Positions 11,113 through 23,046 of a DNA stretch of 64,000 nucleotides are shown here, one piece after another. The DNA is from Catenaria anguillulae PL171 (taxonomy: Eukaryota; Blastocladiomycota; Blastocladiomycetes; Blastocladiales; Catenariaceae). Position 1 is the first letter of the stretch. Each line of letters begins with the position of its first letter. The notes below the pieces were generated by a model. That model was not told the DNA's origin, searched no databases, and saw nothing but the letters and a program-made list of their open reading frames with translations. The translations under genes were made by a program, and so were the position numbers. The DNA lies in the NCBI GenBank assembly GCA_002102555.1, contig MCFL01000012.1, positions 493,115-557,114 of the forward strand, given 5' to 3'.

Positions 11113-11662
11113 GGATTGGCGCTTTTTGCACCGTTTGTGTAAAACATGTTGACTCATCCTTCATTCCATTCCGACTGCTTGTCCCGACTCGACTTTTTCT
11201 TCGCATCACCATACGAAGCGGGTGTGTATGTGCAGTATCGCCCTCATGATGGGTGTACCCCTCCCTTCTTCACTCTTGTTTTTTTTTTTTCCGACTCACT
11301 TTCCGACTTTCTTTTGATCCATTTTTCCATTAATGTTTTGCTATCACCCTCTGTTAAGTTCTATTTATCCAACTATGCGCTTGTATTCTCACATTCACCA
11401 CAGCATGATTCAATACAATAACCCTGTCACCCTGACGTCGTATTGATTGAGAAGCATTGTGAGGAGGAGGAGGAGGACCTGTGGAAAGAACATCACACAC
11501 CAGGTCACGCGTGCTCGCGTGAGCCACCAAAGCAGATCGCGAGTCTGTTGCACAGGTCGTTTGGCCAAACTGGGCGAGACGACATGATGGCAGCACATTC
11601 TGCACCATTTTCAATGAAAATAAATGCAAATTTCCACGAACGATTGATTCCCAGGATTCCTC
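11113..11662. other. intergenic, STE12 3-prime side and BMT5 promoter
   Basis: The 550 bp include a T-rich stretch (about 11278-11330) downstream of STE12 and a gaggaggagg run at 11461. I see no gene. Confidence 0.4.
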
Positions 11663-12880
11663 ATGGCGCCCAAAAAGAATAAGCTCACAGCACAGCTCGG
11701 CAAACTGATTGCTCAGCAGCAAAAGAAGGCGCCAAAGGGCCCTTCACGTCATTTGCCAAAAACCAAGGCCGAGAAGGAGCAGCTCTCGAAGCAGCAGCGG
11801 GCGCAAACCAAGGCCAAGGGCAACAAGGACGCGATTGAGGCCGAGGACAGTGTTCCCACACTGGAAAGCGACGCCAATGCCAGTCTCGCTGTCCACGATT
11901 CGGACGCTGATGATGATGTAAAGCCAACATCGACACCATCTACTTCGACTGCCGGTTCCAAACGCAAAGACATCATTCCGTACACGCTCTCAGACTCGAT
12001 CTTGCTCGTCGGCGAAGGCAACTTTTCATTTGCCTTGGGCCTCGCGTCTCTCTTGGGCACGGGTGCAAACATTCTTGCCACGGCATACGATTCGAAGCAA
12101 GTGGTGGTGGACAAGTATGCCGATGCCGCGGCCATCATTCAAGATTTCGAGTCCACGTTCGAGGGCCAGTGCATGTATGACGTTGACGCGACCAAGTTGG
12201 ATAAGTGTACGGGAATCAAGGGCAAGGCGTTCGACAAGATTGTCTTCAATTTCCCACATGTTGGTACGGTGATTCGAGCCTTTTTCTGTGCGAGAACGCG
12301 GGGAAATGCTGACAAACGATGTGTAGGTCTGGGAATCAAGGACCAGGATCGGAATATCCGCGCCAATCAACAGTTGCTGCTTGGCTTTTTCAAGTCGAGT
12401 TTACCTGTGTCCAATGTGAAAACAGAAATCATTGTCACGCTCAAGACAGGCAACCCGTACGACTTGTGGACCATCAAGCGGCTCGCAAAGTCGTGCGGGC
12501 TCGTGACCAAGCGCTCATTTCGTACGTGAGCTCATCGGTTTTATTGGGGGGGGGGGGGGGGGTTTCTTGGTCCCCAAAGCTCACTCGCTGCCTTGTTTTA
12601 TGTACCCACACCAGCTTTCCACCCAGACCCATACATGGGCTACGAACACCGCCGCACGCTCGGTCACGATGCGTCTCTGTCTGCATCTGCTAATGCCGAA
12701 ATCAAGAATGCCAAGACATACGTGTTTGGCACGGCAAGCGACGAGCTCATGGCCAAGATTGATACGGCAAGGGCAGAAAAGATCAAGAAGCGCAAGAGCA
12801 AGCATGAGGCAGATGCGTTTGGGTCGCGCAAGCGGGCAAAGAAGGCGGCGGGCGGTGGGGCGTGGTCGGATGACGATTAG
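11663..12880 (+). CDS. 25S rRNA (uridine-N3)-methyltransferase, BMT5-like
   Basis: Three exons (11663-12263, 12327-12521, 12615-12880) give 353 codons. The BMT5-like Rossmann domain is clear. ILLVGEGNFSFALGLA is the SAM-binding loop, FNFPHV joins across intron 1 to GLGIKDQDRNIR, and exon 3 supplies YMGYEHRRT. The enzyme methylates a uridine of large-subunit rRNA in the nucleolus using S-adenosylmethionine. The N-terminal 100 residues are Lys/Gln-rich and the C-terminus has the basic run KKRKSKH...SRKRAKK, suiting nucleolar targeting. Intron 1 is 63 nt and leaves the frame open, so an unspliced reading would simply insert 21 residues. Intron 2 (93 nt) contains a run of 17 G. Confidence 0.92.
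12546..12562 (+). repeat. 17-G homopolymer inside BMT5 intron 2
   Basis: Seventeen consecutive G lie 24 nt after the donor of a 93-nt intron. It is by far the longest G run in the window. It is a likely length polymorphism and a place where the consensus may be inaccurate. Confidence 0.9.
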
Positions 12881-13978
12881 ATTCGTGGTTGCGGAAAATA
12901 TACGGCATTACCAGCATTGAGAAATGGCACTTGTGATCTTCCTCACCACCAAATCACTGGCCTGATTCGCAGATAGGCGGTGTGACATTGATCGAGCAAC
13001 ACAAAACAGCCCAGTCCGGCCAATGAAACCAAGGAAGAAACCCCGCATGCTGGACCTCGCCAAGTCGACACTGACGTGCTGAGCAGAGGACCCACCCGTG
13101 TCAGGTTCCGAGGTCTCGAGGTGACTTTGTGGTGGTCGCTGCCTCCTTGCGAACACAACTGAAGCAAGCGCTACGGGGCAGGACCGGGCCAGAGAGTGAT
13201 GCGGTGACAGTCACCGCAGCAAGGTGGAGCTTGGTGAACCTGTATCTCAAAAAATTGTAGCCATCGTGTAATGATTCGTTTTTATCCCTTTCTTGAGGCG
13301 GTACTAACACGTACAGTCGATGGGGCTGTCTTCCCACAACAAGATGGATCTGGTAGCGTGTGCGTATCCGGCGCTCAATTGTGAGAATCCCAAAGTGACA
13401 TTGAAAACACGGTTGAGGGTTGTTGAGGCTGGCTAGGCCGATGAGTGCTGCGTGGCAATTTGACTACGTTCTTGTGCGGAACATCAGTTCCGTTTGGGTG
13501 GGTTCGTAGTGATTGAGTCGGAAGAATAGAAGGAACCGAAGCCTGTATAGTGACCGCCACCGGGTTGATGTCTAAAACGATAAGGCGCCAGGCGCGGGTG
13601 CGAGAAGCGTGAGTGAGGGGTTGGAGTCCCGACTCGGCGAGGACCGTTCGTGCTGCGAACAACGACTTGAAATGTTGCAAGGGTGGTCCTGTTGGCAAGT
13701 GTGTTGTTATGTCCACGGTTTGATACTGAATCGACACGCACTTGAGGCAGTGCCGACCCACCTGAGGCGCGCGCGTTCTATCTGTTGCGGACATCGCGAA
13801 CGACCGTCGCTTACAAAAGCTGGTTGTTGACAAAAGCTGTGATTCAGCGAATGACGTCGGATGGTAGCAAAAACGGTGCCATCTATTGGTACTGCACAAA
13901 ATAAACACGAATTCGGAAAAAAAGGGAGAGAAAAGAAAACGCTCACACCCACTTCCAGTCCTTGGTGGTCAACTTCCT
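12881..13978. other. 1.1 kb without a confident gene
   Basis: A minus-strand frame of about 140-177 codons (13908-13375, with an internal ATG near 13794) is the best candidate. It has no recognisable domain and its downstream half shifts composition. I would not annotate it. The rest looks like 3-prime flanks of BMT5 and of the minus-strand membrane-protein gene. Confidence 0.35.
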
Positions 13979-15660
13979 TCACTCCACGACAACCCTCGCT
14001 TTCACCACAACCACCTGCCTGGCACCGTCAAACCACCCGGGCCACACCATCCCCTTGACCACCCTCCTCGTCTCCACTCCCACACCCGGCAAACTTGCCG
14101 CATACTCGACCATTGCGTCCGTTCTCACGTCCACGCCCGCAGCAGCAACACCCATGAGCTCAAATGTCGGATAGGCCGCACTCATCCTAGCCATCACCTC
14201 GCGCATCCTCTCAACCAACCCGTCGTCTTGACCTCCTGTTGCCGATGCGCCAGTCGAGAGCGCCGGCCACACCTGCGCCATGGTCGTGATCATTCTCTGT
14301 TTGCGTTCGGCACGCACCACGGGAATGGACGAGGCCGCAGAGACTGCGGCGCGCGCGGCTTGCGTGCATTCGTGCTCGATGCGGATGAAGAGGGATTCCC
14401 AGGCATCCGTAAGCGATTGCAGGGATTCCGGGGCGCTTGTCGAGTCGGTGGCGAGAGGAAGCGGGATGAGTGACAGACCGGTCGTGTCCATGGGACGAGG
14501 GAGAGATGCAGGTGTTGCCGGAATGGGTTTGTCGGCGTCGGTTGGTGGAGCCGGTGCGGAAGGAACGGGAGGTGACGAGTACGTTGGGAGTGGGATGGGA
14601 GAAAGGGCTAGCGTGGGTGACGCTTGTGAGGCATTGTAGTGGGTTGGGAGAGGGGCAGGAGTGTATGCAACCGCTTGCGAAAAGTTTCGGTCGCGTTCTG
14701 CTCGGCGACGGCGGCGGTAAATGAGCAAAGCTGCTCCGAGCGCCTAAATACGAGCAGCAGGTGAGCATATGAACACCGATAATAATCAGAAGTCGCGAAT
14801 ACGTACCAGTCCACCAACAAATGCAAGCAAGGGAACCGCAATAAAGACCCACCGCCTTGATCCGTCACCCCCACCAACGGCAGCCGAGGGCGAAATGTCC
14901 ACTGGCGTTGACCCGCCACCACTAACGGGCTTTCTGGGCGAATCTTTTGCAATCCCGCCGTCCTTGTTCCCGCCCATGGCCATGACGATTGAATACAAGT
15001 CATCGATGCCATCCATGCTTTGTCCCGCCACATTGCACACAAACCCATTCGTCACAACCTCCTTTGCAAGACACGGGATCCCGCCAGGCAGGTCTAACCA
15101 AGTGCACGCCTTGTTTTCGCCGACAGACAAGCAGCCATGCAAATAGAAGTGGGAGCGTTCCGTAACAGGAGTCACAGGCACACGACGAGCAGTCAAAGAC
15201 GTCGGGCAACGTGCGCATGTGCGCTCAGCGGCGGGGAAGGGCGGAGGGAATCTGCCCGAGGGCGGTGGTTCGCACGTTTGGAGTTGATTTCCGTCAAGTG
15301 TTGAAAGGCGGCTACGGCCGGCGGCTGGTTGGCAGGCGAAGTACCAACAAGTGCTGCGCCGCCCGTCATTTGCATCCGGCCGGCGGCGTCCACGCGCGGG
15401 CAGACCCATTCAATGTTGTTGGAGGGTGAGGAGGCAGAGACGAGGTCGGTGAAGCAGCCCGTCAAGTTGAAGGGCTGGGAGGCAACAGCATCGGAGCTCC
15501 AGGGGATCTTGTCTCCGGCACGAATGAGAACTGTGGGGAAGGGGCCGGGCGGGTTGGCGAGAGCCGGTTCGAGCGGGCAGTCCTGGGCTTGGCCGGGGGC
15601 TGACGCGGGAGGGCGAGTGGGGGAGTTGTCCGTGGGCGGGGCACCGGGCTGTTGCGACAT
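13979..15660 (-). CDS. single-pass membrane protein, Cys-containing ectodomain
   Basis: The gene starts at the ATG 15660 and ends at the TGA 13979. A 63-nt intron (14806-14744) splices the membrane helix together (WVFIAVPLLAFVGG, then L|ALGAALLIY), followed by the stop-transfer RRRRRAERDR. Upstream are two Cys-bearing stretches in two frames. They connect either by a one-base shift near 15316-15340 (539 codons) or by a weak intron 15315-15224 (508 codons). The C-terminal cytosolic 250 residues are Pro/Thr/Ala-rich then folded-looking, ending with several Val. No clear N-terminal signal peptide is seen, so a signal exon may be missing. I do not recognise the family. It is divergent from URB2 with about 290 bp between starts. 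Confidence 0.6.
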
Positions 15661-15946
15661 GATTGAGTGCGTTAATTGATGCGCATTGATGCTAGATTCA
15701 CATTCAGGCAGGCAACGAATAGGCGTGGATGTCAGGACCTGACATGAACAGCTCGCAGACCGCCGGTCAAGCAGCTTGGCTGTTTCACCTCTGCATCTGG
15801 TGCGACATCAACGCATCACGTGAGCTCATGTCCACTGAGATGCACCGCCAGTGCGGCTGACTGCGATCACGACGTCGGCGCCTGGCCGGGTCATCATCGT
15901 ATTGTGCTACCAGAAGAGCACATGCATATGGAAGCACGCAACAATC
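15661..15946. promoter_or_regulatory. divergent promoter, membrane protein / URB2
   Basis: 286 bp separate the two divergent start codons. The interval contains no gene and presumably drives both. A cacgtgag word (E-box type cacgtg) occurs near 15817. Confidence 0.45.
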
Positions 15947-18900
15947 ATGGCAGACGACCTCATCAAGTCCCTGCGGTCCTCGGCCGTCACCGCCGCCGAA
16001 AAGCTCCCGCTCGCCGTCAATGCCTACGCCAACCCGCACCTGTACATGCCGCGCAAGGCAGACGTGCTGACCGACTGGGCCGTCAACACAATATTCAAGT
16101 CGCGAGGATGGTCCAACCAGGACTTTGGCCTCACGCCCATCCTCGCGCCCGACTACTGGGCGCTGCTCCAGCAGCTGTGGCCGATCCCGACCTCTCGTTC
16201 CCGGCGCTCAAGGCACCCGTGTTTGGCCTGCTCGCTTCTGCCACGTCGCACATCCTCACGGCCTTGCCCGACAATGCCGCCCAGCGTGAAATCCTCCTGA
16301 CCCATGTTGCCGCATGCTTCACCACACTCGCCGACCGCCTGCGCATGTCGCAAAAGATCACACTCGACGCTTGGGCCGATCTCGTCAAGGCCGCTGCCGC
16401 ACACCCTCCGAGTACAGCCTCGCTGGCACTTACCCGCTCGGTTCTCGAAGCATTCGTTGCCGTACTCGCCGCGTACCCAACCGCACGCAAGGCCATGGCT
16501 GCTACGGCCGCGGCACTGGATGCGCTGCTCTCGCTCCCAACTGAGCTTGAGCCACTTGCGCGTAAGGTCCTCGAGGTGGGCCTCTTTGGCAACGAAATCA
16601 TTTCAGACATGTACGCTGCCGCAACCAAGGTCACGACCGACATGCTGCTTGCACGCGATGAGGGTTCCGGCCCATCGGTCGCAAAGCGCCCTCGCGTGGA
16701 TCCTGTCGACAAGAAAAACAACCGCAAAAAGGCTGCCAAGGACACCCCCACAGGCCCATTCGCGGGCGTGATTCCTGAAGAACTTGCTGCGGCATTGCAA
16801 GCGACTCCGGAATCGGATGCCGGACGCACCTACGCGACGGTTTTGGACGTGGCACTGACTGCCTTGGCGCAAGCCGAAAACTCTGCTATCCTTGCACCGC
16901 AGCCTCATCAGCCAGCGGTTAACAGGCAAGCAGTCACCAGCGCACCTGAGCCAACCGTGTCGCTCGTGTATTTACTGTCTACCGTGCGATCCGAGCGCTG
17001 TCACCCGTCGCCACCTCTTTCAGGTTCACCAACAAGTTGTTTGCTACGGTCGCACCGCGCTTGTCGTTGACGGACGACCGTGAGGATGTGCTCAATCGCG
17101 CCATCCGCTCGCTGCTTTCCGATACGCCGCCCGGCCCCGCCGAGGCGCTCGACCGGTTTGTGACGCGGCACGCATTGCCGTCAAGCCCGTCATGTTGCAT
17201 TTGCCAAAGTACGTGGATGCCCTCATGGACTTGGCAGCAAAGAAGGAAAATTGGGGCCGCGCAGGCGATGTACTCTATGAACTCGTGCAGGTGTTTGGAC
17301 AAGCGAGGATGTTGAATGTATTGTTTGTGGATTTGGGACGCGTTGGGCTGCGGGTGGCTCCCGGAAAGTGGCCGTGTTGCTGGCTCGCACCGCCACTCTG
17401 GAATTGTCCGTGCTTCATTTCTCTTGAATCATGCCGGCGTGACACGCGACTCACGCTTTCCCTCCGACACTTGATTTGTAGATTCATCTCGCACGTCAAG
17501 TCATGCCCGACGCCCACTTGGCTTGACTTGCCTCCCAATTCATCACGGGCCTGACCGCGACCTCAGACCGTGTCCTGGGCACCTACCTCTGCGCCATGCT
17601 CGCCACCATTCCCGCATCTGCATCCACGACCGACGCCGACGTCTTTGCCAAGTTTGCCGCTTCATTGACGGCCCTGACGCGCGGCAAACTGACGCCGGCT
17701 ATTCCCTCGTCCACGTTGCCGCTATGGCGCACGTGCGCGCATACCGCGACCTGTGGACGGGCCGCGACGCAAAGTGGTTGGTGCAGATGGCAAAGAGCGT
17801 GGCGCGCGAGTGTGCGTGGTGCGGGCTCGGAGTCGTAGTGCAGGCGCTAGGGGTTGCCGCAGATGACGACGTTCAGCAGTTGGCGGGGGCCGTGGTCAAG
17901 AGCGGATTCAAGGGCGCGCAGGCCGATGTCGGCGCGGCGTGGTCCGGCGCCATGTGGGAGTTGGGCGCAGGCGACAAGCAAAAGGTGTATTGGTGGATGT
18001 CGGTTGTGGATCACTTGGATGTGTTGCCTGAGCTCATTGGCGATGACGAGCACATATTGGCAATGGTGGCTGGCTTGTTGACGCAGTCGATTATGGATTC
18101 CGTTCCCAGTCTGGATGACGAGCAAGCGGGTATCTCGATTTCGTCTGTGTCGACACAGGCGCTCTTGTCGGCGCAGTTTTACGAGATTGCGTGGCTCCGG
18201 CCTTATGTTGCCAAGATGTTTGTCGATGCGCAAGACGCAGCGAGTGTGCTGCGGAAGGTCCAAGTGTTGGCATTGTTCCCGCCAGAGTACTTTTCTCCTG
18301 CAGAGAGGAGTCTGTTGGCGCAACGGTTGGTCAGTGCAGCCATCAAGGACGACAAGGCGTGGGATCCCATGGTGGTCAAGGTTGCGCTTGCGTTGGATTT
18401 GCCCGTAGTACGTCTTGATGCTGCTCCATTGGCCTGGAGTATCTAATCACTAACAGACATACCTTACCAATTTCCAGAACCCAACCTCCCTCGACCAAGC
18501 CATGGCCAACGCCTCGACTGCCTCACCTGATCTCACCCTGCGCCTGGCCTACAAGCTGACCCTTCGCCTGCTTCAGCAATCCGATGCATCCACCGACGAC
18601 CGTGCCGCTCTCGTGTCTGCTCTGCTGTCGCGGCCGCAGTTCCACGCCGACGCTTACTTTGCTCTGCGCGTCGTGCTCGAATGGGTCAGCGCCGAGCGCG
18701 GCCACGCCCGCGTGCGCGCCGACTTGGTTTCGCAGATCGTGGCCGAGTTGCCCGAGTTTGCAACGGGGGAAAGCGATCCTGTACGGGCCGCGTTTGTCTT
18801 TCTGCTCGCAAAGGCCGCGTGCGGCAAGAATGCGACAAGTACCGCCGTTCAGCTGTCCCATGTTGTTCAGAATACTGGATCGTGGGTGTCCCAGGCGCTT

Positions 18901-19986
18901 AATGGCACTGTGGAACCGCTCGTCATTCGTGCGTTGGAGGTACTCGTGTCCAAGTTTGATGCCGACGACTCGTCCGAGTCTGCCTTTGTCGCGCTGTACT
19001 CTACGCTACTCAATGACCATGTGGTCACGCGTGCCGACCAAGTGGCAAACTGGCTTGCTGTTGTTCACACCATGAGCGCCAGTGCAAAGCACGAACGGTC
19101 TGTGCGCAAGTTGTTGCGCCAGGTGCTCCTGCGTCTCGAGCAACTCGTCGAACACGTTACTTGCCTGCCGGACTTGCTTGCTCTCTTGGCCCTGGTCGAG
19201 CGCCTGCTGGAACGCGTCCCTCGACTCTCGACTCGTTCTCTCTCTCACTTCCAGCTTCTCCTGTCGACGCTCCTCGGCCAATCATTTGCCGCGCGCTTCT
19301 TTGCTTCCATTCCGCTCGAATCGTGGTCCAAGTCTGACCGCGAGTCCCTCTTCTTGGCCGTCGCCAACGTCCTCGCCGCCATGCTGCACCACCAGCGCCA
19401 CGCGCTGGTCCACTCACCGGTCATGTTCACCGTGCATTTGCGCGACCTCCTGCAATGTTTCCTGGAACCCGGCCGGTACGCCCAAAAGCACCTGACCACC
19501 ACAGTGTACGCAACTGCGGTCCCGACGGCCACGCACGACAACAGCACGGACGCACTTGCCGTGTCGCGTCTTCCACTCGCTCTGCTCACCTCGCTGGCTC
19601 CGCTTCCCGCAAGTTGTGCGTGGGCCTGGCATCGGCTGATCCAGGGCATTGGCACGCTCCCAACATCGGTGCTCGTGTCGCTGCAGGGCATGCCGACGAG
19701 CAAGGTCATTGACCCGATTGCCGCACACTTGCCTGCGCTCGTGGCCGAGTTTATGCAGTGGCATGCATTCACGGTGCATGCGGGACATCCCAGGTTTGGG
19801 TGGGCCATTGTTGCGGATGCAAAGGTGCGGGCCGCGCTCATGCGTGGTGTGTATGAGGCCATGGATTTGGTCGGTGAGCAGGGCAGGGTTGGCGTGTTGG
19901 CCATGGTGCCGGCGAGTGGTAAGGGCGCGTATAAGGAGGTGGTGAGGGAGTATGAAAAGTATCATCAGTTCAAGGGCAAGGTGTGA
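15947..19986 (+). CDS. URB2-like 60S ribosome biogenesis factor (frame-broken)
   Basis: Helical, Leu/Ala-rich protein of about 1,281 residues whose C-terminus (VVREYEKYHQFKGKV, preceded by ALMRGVYEAMDLV) matches the URB2/Npa2 C-terminal domain. URB2 acts in the nucleolus in early pre-60S assembly. Exons are 15947-16967, 17024-17409, 17482-18407 and 18478-19986. A basic stretch RPRVDPVDKKNNRKK lies near residue 250. Four one-base losses (near 16179, 17155, 17352 and 17697, each in a GG or GGG run) and an in-frame TGA at 17524-17526 interrupt the frame. Allowing the four missing bases makes the exons sum to a whole number of codons. It is either sequence error or a recent pseudogene; I favour error. 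Confidence 0.75.
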
Positions 19987-20647
19987 GTTGTATTGTCATT
20001 GTTGCCGTATAGTTCTCCTTGCGCAGGCTTTGGGATATCTATGTAGACACATGGCTGACCCAACATTTTCATAAAGCCAAATTGCCACAAGCGATGTCTC
20101 AATGTTCGCGATGCCCCGCGGACAATTTGGTGTGCCGACTGCGCGGACAGACGACGACATGACGTGCATCATGATTCTCAGCTTTCTTCAGCGCACTCAA
20201 TACTCGTTACAGGCACACAATCCACTGTATGAAATACATCCCAAATAGATGCGAGAGGAATTCTTTGCGGGACTCCTTCCAAACGAGCTCACTTCGCTCC
20301 AAACCGTTTCTTGCCATACCGCCGCACCGACGTGCTATCACACCAGCATTTGCCCAACGGACGTGCTCCTCGCTGGCAGGTCTGTCGCCACTGCTGTCCA
20401 AGAGCGCAGTGCCATCACTGAGCTTTCTGCTGTTGGTTGTTGGTTGCTGTTGGTTCCATTCCCACACCCTACACCGCTGCTGCAGGCTCCCGCCTCGACC
20501 TGAGCCGACCGTATTCAGACATCACCCATAACGACTCGACTCGGAACCACCGGGCTGGGCTACTTGGAGTCGTATTTGTTTACCTCATCCGCCGCACCAT
20601 CCAAACAATTCGCACGCTCGGGTCAAGTCACAAGCATATTTACCGAA
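19987..20647. other. intergenic, URB2 3-prime side and next promoter
   Basis: 660 bp without a recognisable gene, becoming C/T-rich from about 20450 toward the next start. Nothing else seen. Confidence 0.4.
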
Positions 20648-23046
20648 ATGGATCAGATGCAACCCAACAAGGCGAGCTTCCGTGACTCTCTTCAAAGGAA
20701 AACCACCACGATTACCCCATCGTCCTCTGGCACTCTGGCGTCGTCATCATACTTGTCTGGCGGCCGTTCGGGTGGCAGCGGCAGCGGCCGCTGGTTTAAC
20801 TTCCTTCCGCGGTCTCTTGTGGCAATTTCTCCTTGTCTTGACAAGTGCTCTGTGCCGACCATCACGTTGGATCAGGTATTCTTTTGTCATTTCGAGTACA
20901 CCAATCTTCCTCTTTGCTAGTTGCGAGGAACTCAAAACCGTTTTCATGTTTTGTGAATGTGTAGATTGAGCTCGAGGTATCGAATCTCAAGCACACAGTC
21001 AATCTCAACTCACATCACAACATCCGCCATGCAATTGATACGGGGCTCTTGAAACTGGAAGGCGATGTTGGCCAAGCGGAAATGTACGTCCGAGCTGAGG
21101 GCTTCTCCAAATTGAACAGAATGGCAAACTCAAGGGGGCATTGCGGGCTTCTCGTTCTCTCATGATATGTATTTAGCACAATTGCCAAGGACCGGTTGGC
21201 ACTGTACTATGCGCGCAATTCGGCCAAGGGCTCGTTCGACCGCCAAACGGCTCTTCTCCGCCAGCTCAAAGACACTCATCGTCGAGCTTCACTGTTGTCA
21301 TCCTCAACACCCACAGCTCCGAAGGACCTGATTCACTTGCCTACATTCATGGGCCATGTCTCCCTTGGATATTGTACGTAAGCTCTCTGTCTCCCATCGA
21401 AAGCAAGCCATGTTGAGGCGGGGATTCGTTTTCAATTTGAAGCCGTCGACTGACCAACAGCCTAAATTGTCCACGATGACACAGTAACAAAGCCATTTCA
21501 GCATTTTGGCTCCATTGCCTCCATCATTGTGCGTATATCTGCCGCCTTTCTTGTCATTCCGTCCATGCCAAACTCACTGTGGGAACGCCAATCTGCTGGA
21601 TTTTCAACCCAAACATAACACATAGGCGGATGCGCGTGATTTATTGGGCGAGGTGCTCCCCGTGGCTGCCCGGAAAGAGATTTGCCGTGCGGCAATTGAC
21701 GCTGTAATTGAGCTCCAAGAGTCCGGTGGTCTGGTTCATGCGCAAATTGGTGGTACGTAAGCTGTCTCGTCCAAAGTGTATGACCAGCACAAGACCCGCT
21801 TCCTGCCTGGACCATGGGTCATTGGCAGCCTGTGGGTTCAGTTGGTCACATTTGTTTTTTTCTGGCGGATGCAATACGATTGAGGCTGACACTTGGTGCT
21901 TGACATGTTCGTCATGTCTGGTTGCTGTAGTTGAGACTTTGTATGTGGCCGAGGATGGCCGAGTTGTTCTAGGCGGCTTTGATCATGTATTGGCGGAAGG
22001 AGAAGTGTCGTCGCAGCCATCCTCAGTGCCAGTTTCTTTCCAGGTACATATTTGCATTGCCCGTCTATAAGTCATCTTTGCCAGCTGACATTCATGCCAC
22101 CTTGTGTGTATTTTTGCAGCCATTTATGTCAATCGCTCAACTCGAGAACCAGCCCGCAACAGACATGTTTATGCGATGGCACTTGGCTGGCCTCATCACC
22201 AGTCTCCTCGGCAAGGATGCGACTGTCCGCGCCATGAGCGTGTGGGAGGGCCTGCCAGCGGACAATCCAATGTTTTCGAAATCACCTGCCATCCTTTCCA
22301 GGTATTTGCGTTCGCATAGTTTCAACCCGCTCACACGTATTGCGGGTGTTTGCAATGGTGGCGGATGTGGCAGGAGCGAGGCGTCCGACGATGGGGAAAA
22401 GAAGGACGAGGTCGATTGCAGCGGCGGCGGCGGCGGCAGCAGCAGCTCAGCGTCACCAGCATCAAAAACGCCATCAGCAGCCGCAACAAATGAATTGGCC
22501 AAGGACAAGGAATTGGAGGTGGTGTTGGGTGATTTGCACAACCCGCGAGTGGTACGTGAAACCTTTTTTTTGGTGAAGTGCCACTCGCCTTGCCGTCTGC
22601 CCTATGTACTCGTCATGGTGATGCTGACCATGGCCACTTCATTGGTTCGTGTTGGATGTATACATGTAACATGGCAGGCTCTCAAAACCATTCGAGCCAG
22701 TAAGTATTTGGCGGGTGCCAGGGCAAACGTTTTGCTGGCAATTTGCCGCCGGATCGAGCAGCAGCGACTCGTTCAAAGAGACGTATCATCGTCATTGCCC
22801 ACGCTCAACACTGGCAAGAGCAACGGGCCCGAGGCCGCAACTGTCAACAACCGCAAGCGCGCTCATTTGGCCACAATGACACCAAATGAGCTGGACGCCG
22901 AGGCCGAGGGCAGGCCGGGAAAGAAGGCCAAAAAGTCCACTGTAGCTGCGGCCGTGTCAGCGGCTGCATCGGCGGCTGCTTCGATTGCTTCCGCAGCGTC
23001 TGCGACCGTGGGATTGTTTGCGCTTGGCCGCCATGGGCGGCATTGA
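20648..23046 (+). CDS. pseudokinase-like protein, eight exons
   Basis: The ATG 20648 (cgaaatgg) opens eight exons: 20648-20875, 20965-21083, 21177-21373, 21485-21528, 21626-21752, 21931-22043, 22120-22551, 22678-23046. They sum to 542 codons in perfect frame. A further optional intron at 22302-22373 also keeps frame. Residues about 180-300 resemble a kinase C-lobe. AAIDAVIELQESGGLVHAQI occupies the place of the catalytic loop (HAQ instead of HRD), and VVLGGFDHV that of the metal-binding DFG segment. Catalytic residues therefore look absent. The C-terminus is KRAH...KKAKKS then an Ala-rich helix. The kinase relationship is inferred from spacing and pattern only. No function is assigned. Confidence 0.7.

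Noticed and set aside
13375-13908. 177-codon minus-strand frame
   Set aside because: No recognisable similarity. Composition is not clearly coding and the flanks could be untranslated regions. Mentioned only in the intergenic entry.
15224-15315. Intron 15315-15224 in the minus-strand membrane-protein gene
   Set aside because: Not excluded, but the donor gtagcc and acceptor ctgag are poor for this genome. A one-base loss, the same fault seen in several neighbours, explains the frame change equally well.
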